Positions 15,694 to 17,918 of a DNA stretch of 17,918 nt are shown here, piece by piece. Source of the DNA: Collinsella aerofaciens (GTDB taxonomy: Bacteria > Actinomycetota > Coriobacteriia > Coriobacteriales > Coriobacteriaceae); the NCBI GenBank assembly GCA_030841765.1, contig JAUUSS010000042.1, positions 1-17,918 on the forward strand. The letters are read 5' to 3'. Positions within the stretch are counted from its first letter, which is position 1. Every line of letters begins with the position of its first letter. The notes below the pieces were generated by a model. That model saw nothing but the letters and a program-made list of their open reading frames with translations, was not told the DNA's origin and ran no database searches. The translations under genes were made by a program, and so were the position numbers.

Positions 15694-16352
15694 CACTCGT
15701 CGCCTCCGCTCTTTTTGCCGCGCGCCGTGGCGGGAATCGTCAAGCTGACCGTTCCCTTGCCCGAGGCTCCCAGCAGTTCCTTGACGTCTTCGGGGTCAGC
15801 CGCCAGCGTCACCCATTCGATCTTGCCCTCGCGCGTGGCACCGGAATCCTCACTGGTATCGATCACGTGCGCGCCGCACAGCCGATCGGTCACGCCGTCC
15901 TTTTGCACGTACACGTCCACGTAGCTGCCCACGCCCGTGGCACCGCCGACCGAGTGCTCGGCATCGACCGCCACCGAAACGGCAACCTTGCCCTTAGGCA
16001 CCTCGAGCTTGCGGCTCTCGGCCTTGGTGTAGACATTGCAGATCACGGCGTTTTTGGGAATACGCGAAGTCGTCACGTCGCCGCGCACCTGGCGCAGCTC
16101 GGTCGCTGCGTCACGCGGCAGCAGGCTCGTCAGCCATTCCTGGGTTATGACATTGGTCTCATCGAGGGTCTCGCCCACATCGATATCGCGCGCCGCGACG
16201 CAAACCTCGACGCGATCGCCACCGTACTTGGCCAAGGTCTCAGCCTGGACCCGTTCGGCTTGCGAGCGGATCGACGAGCCGTAAACCATGCAGAGCAGAG
16301 CAGCGAGCACGCCCGCGACCAGACTGATGGCGATGCGCTTGCTCTTGTTCAC
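15693..16352 (-). CDS. cpaB: CpaB/RcpC-like SAF-domain pilus assembly protein
   Basis: A 219-residue protein and the first gene of the Tad operon. One transmembrane helix (about 7-27, IAISLVAGVLAALLCMVYGS) is followed by a SAF-like domain (about 48-115) with CVAARDIDVGETLDETNVI and SRIPKNAVICNVYT. A C-terminal RcpC-like part then begins LEVPKGKVAVSVAVDAEHSV and includes GSYVDVYVQKDG, a typical CpaB segment. In Gram-negatives CpaB works near the secretin, but none is present here, so it probably acts at the cell envelope of a monoderm. I chose GTG at 16352, five bases after GAGAGGAG, over the ATG at 16367 that overlaps this ribosome-binding site. Confidence 0.87.
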   Translation of the reverse strand: MNKSKRIAISLVAGVLAALLCMVYGSSIRSQAERVQAETLAKYGGDRVEVCVAARDIDVGETLDETNVITQEWLTSLLPRDAATELRQVRGDVTTSRIPKNAVICNVYTKAESRKLEVPKGKVAVSVAVDAEHSVGGATGVGSYVDVYVQKDGVTDRLCGAHVIDTSEDSGATREGKIEWVTLAADPEDVKELLGASGKGTVSLTIPATARGKKSGGDE

Positions 16353-16375
16353 GGCCGCTCCTCTCATGGCAGTGC

Positions 16376-16389
16376 CGGGCGAATGCCCG
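16376..16389. other. Small hairpin in the Tad operon leader
   Basis: CGGGC-GAAT-GCCCG is a perfect 5-bp stem about 24 bases before the cpaB start. It could modulate translation or be chance in GC-rich DNA. Confidence 0.3.
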
Positions 16390-16449
16390 TACCACCATTG
16401 TCTGAGCGGTCAGAGTGCAAAGCAGCGCAATCGCAATCTTGGTTTTCGA

Positions 16450-16455
16450 TGTCAA
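16450..16455 (-). promoter_or_regulatory. Candidate -35 element for the Tad operon
   Basis: The minus strand carries a consensus TTGACA about 98 bases before the cpaB start. The hexamers 16-18 bases downstream (around GATTGC) match a -10 element poorly. A good -35 with a poor -10 would fit a promoter needing an activator, but other start sites cannot be excluded. Confidence 0.35.
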
Positions 16456-16462
16456 ACCAATC

Positions 16463-16522
16463 GCTGACCAAAAGCTGACCAGCCCGTCAAGCTCGTGGCA
16501 AGGTTTTGGTCAGCACGTCAGC
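16463..16522. repeat. GCTGACC/GGTCAGC repeat array upstream of the Tad operon
   Basis: Two direct copies of GCTGACC (16463-16469 and 16474-16480, 11 bp apart) are faced by GGTCAGC (16508-16514) and GTCAGC (16517-16522). The outer pair extends to a perfect 11-bp inverted repeat, GCTGACCAAAA and TTTTGGTCAGC. The array lies just upstream of the TTGACA at 16450-16455 and about 110-170 bp before the first Tad gene. It looks like a multi-site binding region for a transcription factor; the regulator is not identified. Confidence 0.55.
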
Positions 16523-16552
16523 AAACTGTATGTTTCGAAGCTTTTCCGCAGC

Positions 16553-16588
16553 AAAAAAAGCCGTCTCCCGAACAGTTGGGAGACGGCT
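16553..16588 (-). terminator. Intrinsic terminator after rsgA
   Basis: On the minus strand AGCCGTCTCCC (16588-16578) and GGGAGACGGCT (16569-16559) form an 11-bp perfect stem with an 8-nt loop, followed by a run of seven T. It lies 18 bp after the rsgA stop and isolates rsgA from the Tad operon. Confidence 0.92.
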
Positions 16589-16605
16589 GTCATAGGAAAA
16601 ATCAA

Positions 16606-17790
16606 TTACAGATGGACATCGGGATCGAGCATTTGAGCGCTCACGCGCATGGATGACGCCAGGTTTTGGAACGTTTCCAGACGCAGGCTATCGATCTGCC
16701 CGGCGTCCTCGGCCTCGCGAACGGCGCAGCCCGGCTCATGGGTATGCGTGCAATCGCCAAACCGGCACGCGCGCGATGCCTCGACAATCTCGGGGAAAGC
16801 GCGCGCCAGACCCCGCTCGTGACCCACGAGCGGTAGGCTGCGCAGGCCCGGGGCATCAGCGATCACGCCGGCGTCGCCCGGCAGCGCTACCATCACGCGC
16901 GCGACGGTAGTGTGACGGCCCTGGTCGTCGCGTTCGCGCACACCGCCGGTCGCCAATGTATCGTGGCCCAGCAGTGCATTGAGCAGCGTCGACTTGCCGG
17001 CACCCGACTCGCCCAGAATCATGGCGCAGCTCCCGGCAGGCACGCAGATACGGACCTCGTCCAGGCCGCGGCCCTCGGCAGAGGACGTCACGATCACGCG
17101 CACGTCCGGACCCACCAGGCGGCGCACGCGGTCCAGATCGCGCTCGAGCTCCTCGGCATCGCAGCGATCAGCTTTGGTAAGCACCACCACCGGCTCGGCA
17201 TCGCAGTCGAGCGCCAACACCAGCGAGCGCGCTACGCGGTCGAGCAGCACCTCACCGGCACCGAGCGCCTGCACGATTAGCACGCTATCCACGTTGGAGC
17301 AGAGCACCTGACGCTCTCCGCGGGCACGGCCGCGCCAACGCTCAAAGCTCGTACGGCGCGGCAGAACGCACTCAATCACGCCCATATCGTGCCCGGGAGC
17401 GCGGCGCACCGCCACACGGTCGCCCACGGCGGGCAGCAGCACCTCGTCCTCGCCGCGCGACTTGGCAAACCCCACGGCATGCTCGGCACGAAAGGTATCG
17501 TCGGCCGTCACCACCAGCGGAAACCCGCGATCTAAGCGCACCACGGCGCCAAGCTGCATCTGCTCGGGCTCCTCAGCATGTGCGCAGAAATCATCAAAGG
17601 CAGTCTGCTGGGTTTCATCGACTGGCAGGTCATCAAACGCCGGAACGTCCTGCAGCGCGTCAAGCCCCGGCACGCTTGCCAGCAGCTCCTCGGCAGATAC
17701 GGGAGCCTCGGTCGCGAGCTTCCGACGACGATCACGCTTAGCCCGCGCCCCCGTCGTCTTTTTCTTCGCCTTAGCCTTAGCCTTGCCCAC
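16606..17790 (-). CDS. rsgA: Ribosome small-subunit-dependent GTPase RsgA
   Basis: A 394-residue circularly permuted GTPase that helps mature the 30S subunit. An OB-fold region starts near residue 80 (GAVVRLDRGFPLVVTADDTF). The G motifs appear in permuted order: G4 LTKAD (204-208), G1 GESGAGKST (260-268), G2 GRHTT (291-295), G3 DAPG (312-315). The zinc site is C342-x4-C347-x-H349-x5-C355. The first 75 residues are an extra tail, first Lys/Arg-rich (KAKAKKK) and then acidic, longer than in the E. coli protein of about 350 residues. The start is GTG at 17790, with GGGAGG five bases upstream. It appears to be a single-gene unit with its own terminator. Confidence 0.95.
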   Translation of the reverse strand: MGKAKAKAKKKTTGARAKRDRRRKLATEAPVSAEELLASVPGLDALQDVPAFDDLPVDETQQTAFDDFCAHAEEPEQMQLGAVVRLDRGFPLVVTADDTFRAEHAVGFAKSRGEDEVLLPAVGDRVAVRRAPGHDMGVIECVLPRRTSFERWRGRARGERQVLCSNVDSVLIVQALGAGEVLLDRVARSLVLALDCDAEPVVVLTKADRCDAEELERDLDRVRRLVGPDVRVIVTSSAEGRGLDEVRICVPAGSCAMILGESGAGKSTLLNALLGHDTLATGGVRERDDQGRHTTVARVMVALPGDAGVIADAPGLRSLPLVGHERGLARAFPEIVEASRACRFGDCTHTHEPGCAVREAEDAGQIDSLRLETFQNLASSMRVSAQMLDPDVHL

Positions 17791-17828
17791 AAGCGCCTCC
17801 CAGCACCATAAATCACAACTGAGCAGGT

Positions 17829-17858
17829 ATTTTAAATCAAAAAGAGCTGGCCGGGCAA
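17829..17858 (-). promoter_or_regulatory. Candidate promoter for rsgA
   Basis: On the minus strand TTGCCC (17858-17853), an 18-bp spacer and TAAAAT (17834-17829) lie about 40 bases before the GTG start. The match is moderate. The -35 overlaps a small GGGC-TTT-GCCC hairpin. Confidence 0.4.
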
Positions 17859-17871
17859 AGCCCTAAATCAG

Positions 17872-17894
17872 AACCACCCTTAAAAAGGGTGGTT
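17872..17894. terminator. 10-bp hairpin near the right edge, probable terminator of an off-window gene
   Basis: AACCACCCTT-AAA-AAGGGTGGTT is a perfect 10-bp inverted repeat. The plus strand continues TTTGCTCTT and the minus strand continues CTGATTT; neither tail is a strong U tract, so the direction is unclear. It sits between rsgA and whatever gene lies beyond the window. Confidence 0.5.
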
Positions 17895-17918
17895 TGCTCT
17901 TAGGGTATAACCCACGGG

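Noticed and set aside
15001..16478. Long plus-strand open frames opposite tadZ and cpaB
   Set aside because: They mirror the coding frames of tadZ and cpaB, which carry clear family motifs, and have Arg/His/Pro-rich non-protein-like translations.
17872..17894. Riboswitch upstream of rsgA
   Set aside because: Only a simple hairpin is present, it is upstream of the candidate rsgA promoter, and no conserved aptamer elements are recognisable.

Overview
The window is GC-rich, gene-dense bacterial DNA. Every protein gene and both tRNAs lie on the minus strand, so transcription runs from high to low coordinates. Gene content (a Gram-positive-style Tad pilus operon with no secretin, AQ-x-T-type pilin-like proteins, an actinobacterial-like MetRS that keeps half of its zinc knuckle) suggests an actinobacterium of the Coriobacteriia, perhaps Collinsella-like. 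That placement is inference from protein character, not from a database match.

Right end (16553-17918): rsgA, a circularly permuted ribosome-assembly GTPase, with a candidate promoter and a strong intrinsic terminator. Middle (6762-16352): a twelve-gene Tad/Flp pilus operon read cpaB(SAF)-tadZ-tadA-tadB-tadC-flp-unknown membrane protein-second flp-like pilin-tadE-large TadG-like protein-second tadE-DUF192. Most junctions overlap (ATGA, GTGA, TGATG or TAATG, or 26-37 bp overlaps), so the genes are probably translationally coupled. An array of GCTGACC/GGTCAGC elements lies upstream and is a candidate regulatory region. Neither a prepilin peptidase nor a secretin is in the window.

6153-6743 holds a small toxin-antitoxin-like pair: an intact ribbon-helix-helix protein preceded by a partner whose start appears displaced by one extra base. 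A palindrome upstream could be its operator. Next comes tRNA-Phe(GAA) with a clear promoter, a leader hairpin and a terminator; its acceptor stem has a U-C mismatch.

Left third (168-5660): housekeeping translation genes. A GH5-like protein that lacks the expected acid/base glutamate is followed by rsmI and metG, then a terminator, then rsmA/ksgA overlapping a TatD-family hydrolase. tRNA-Leu(CAG) follows, with its own promoter and terminator.

The most unusual points are the GH5-like protein with altered catalytic motifs, the A/Q-x-T-x-E motif shared by four pilin-like proteins, the unrecognised and cysteine-rich accessory proteins of the Tad operon, the one-base disruption in the toxin-like gene, and the repeat array before the Tad operon.
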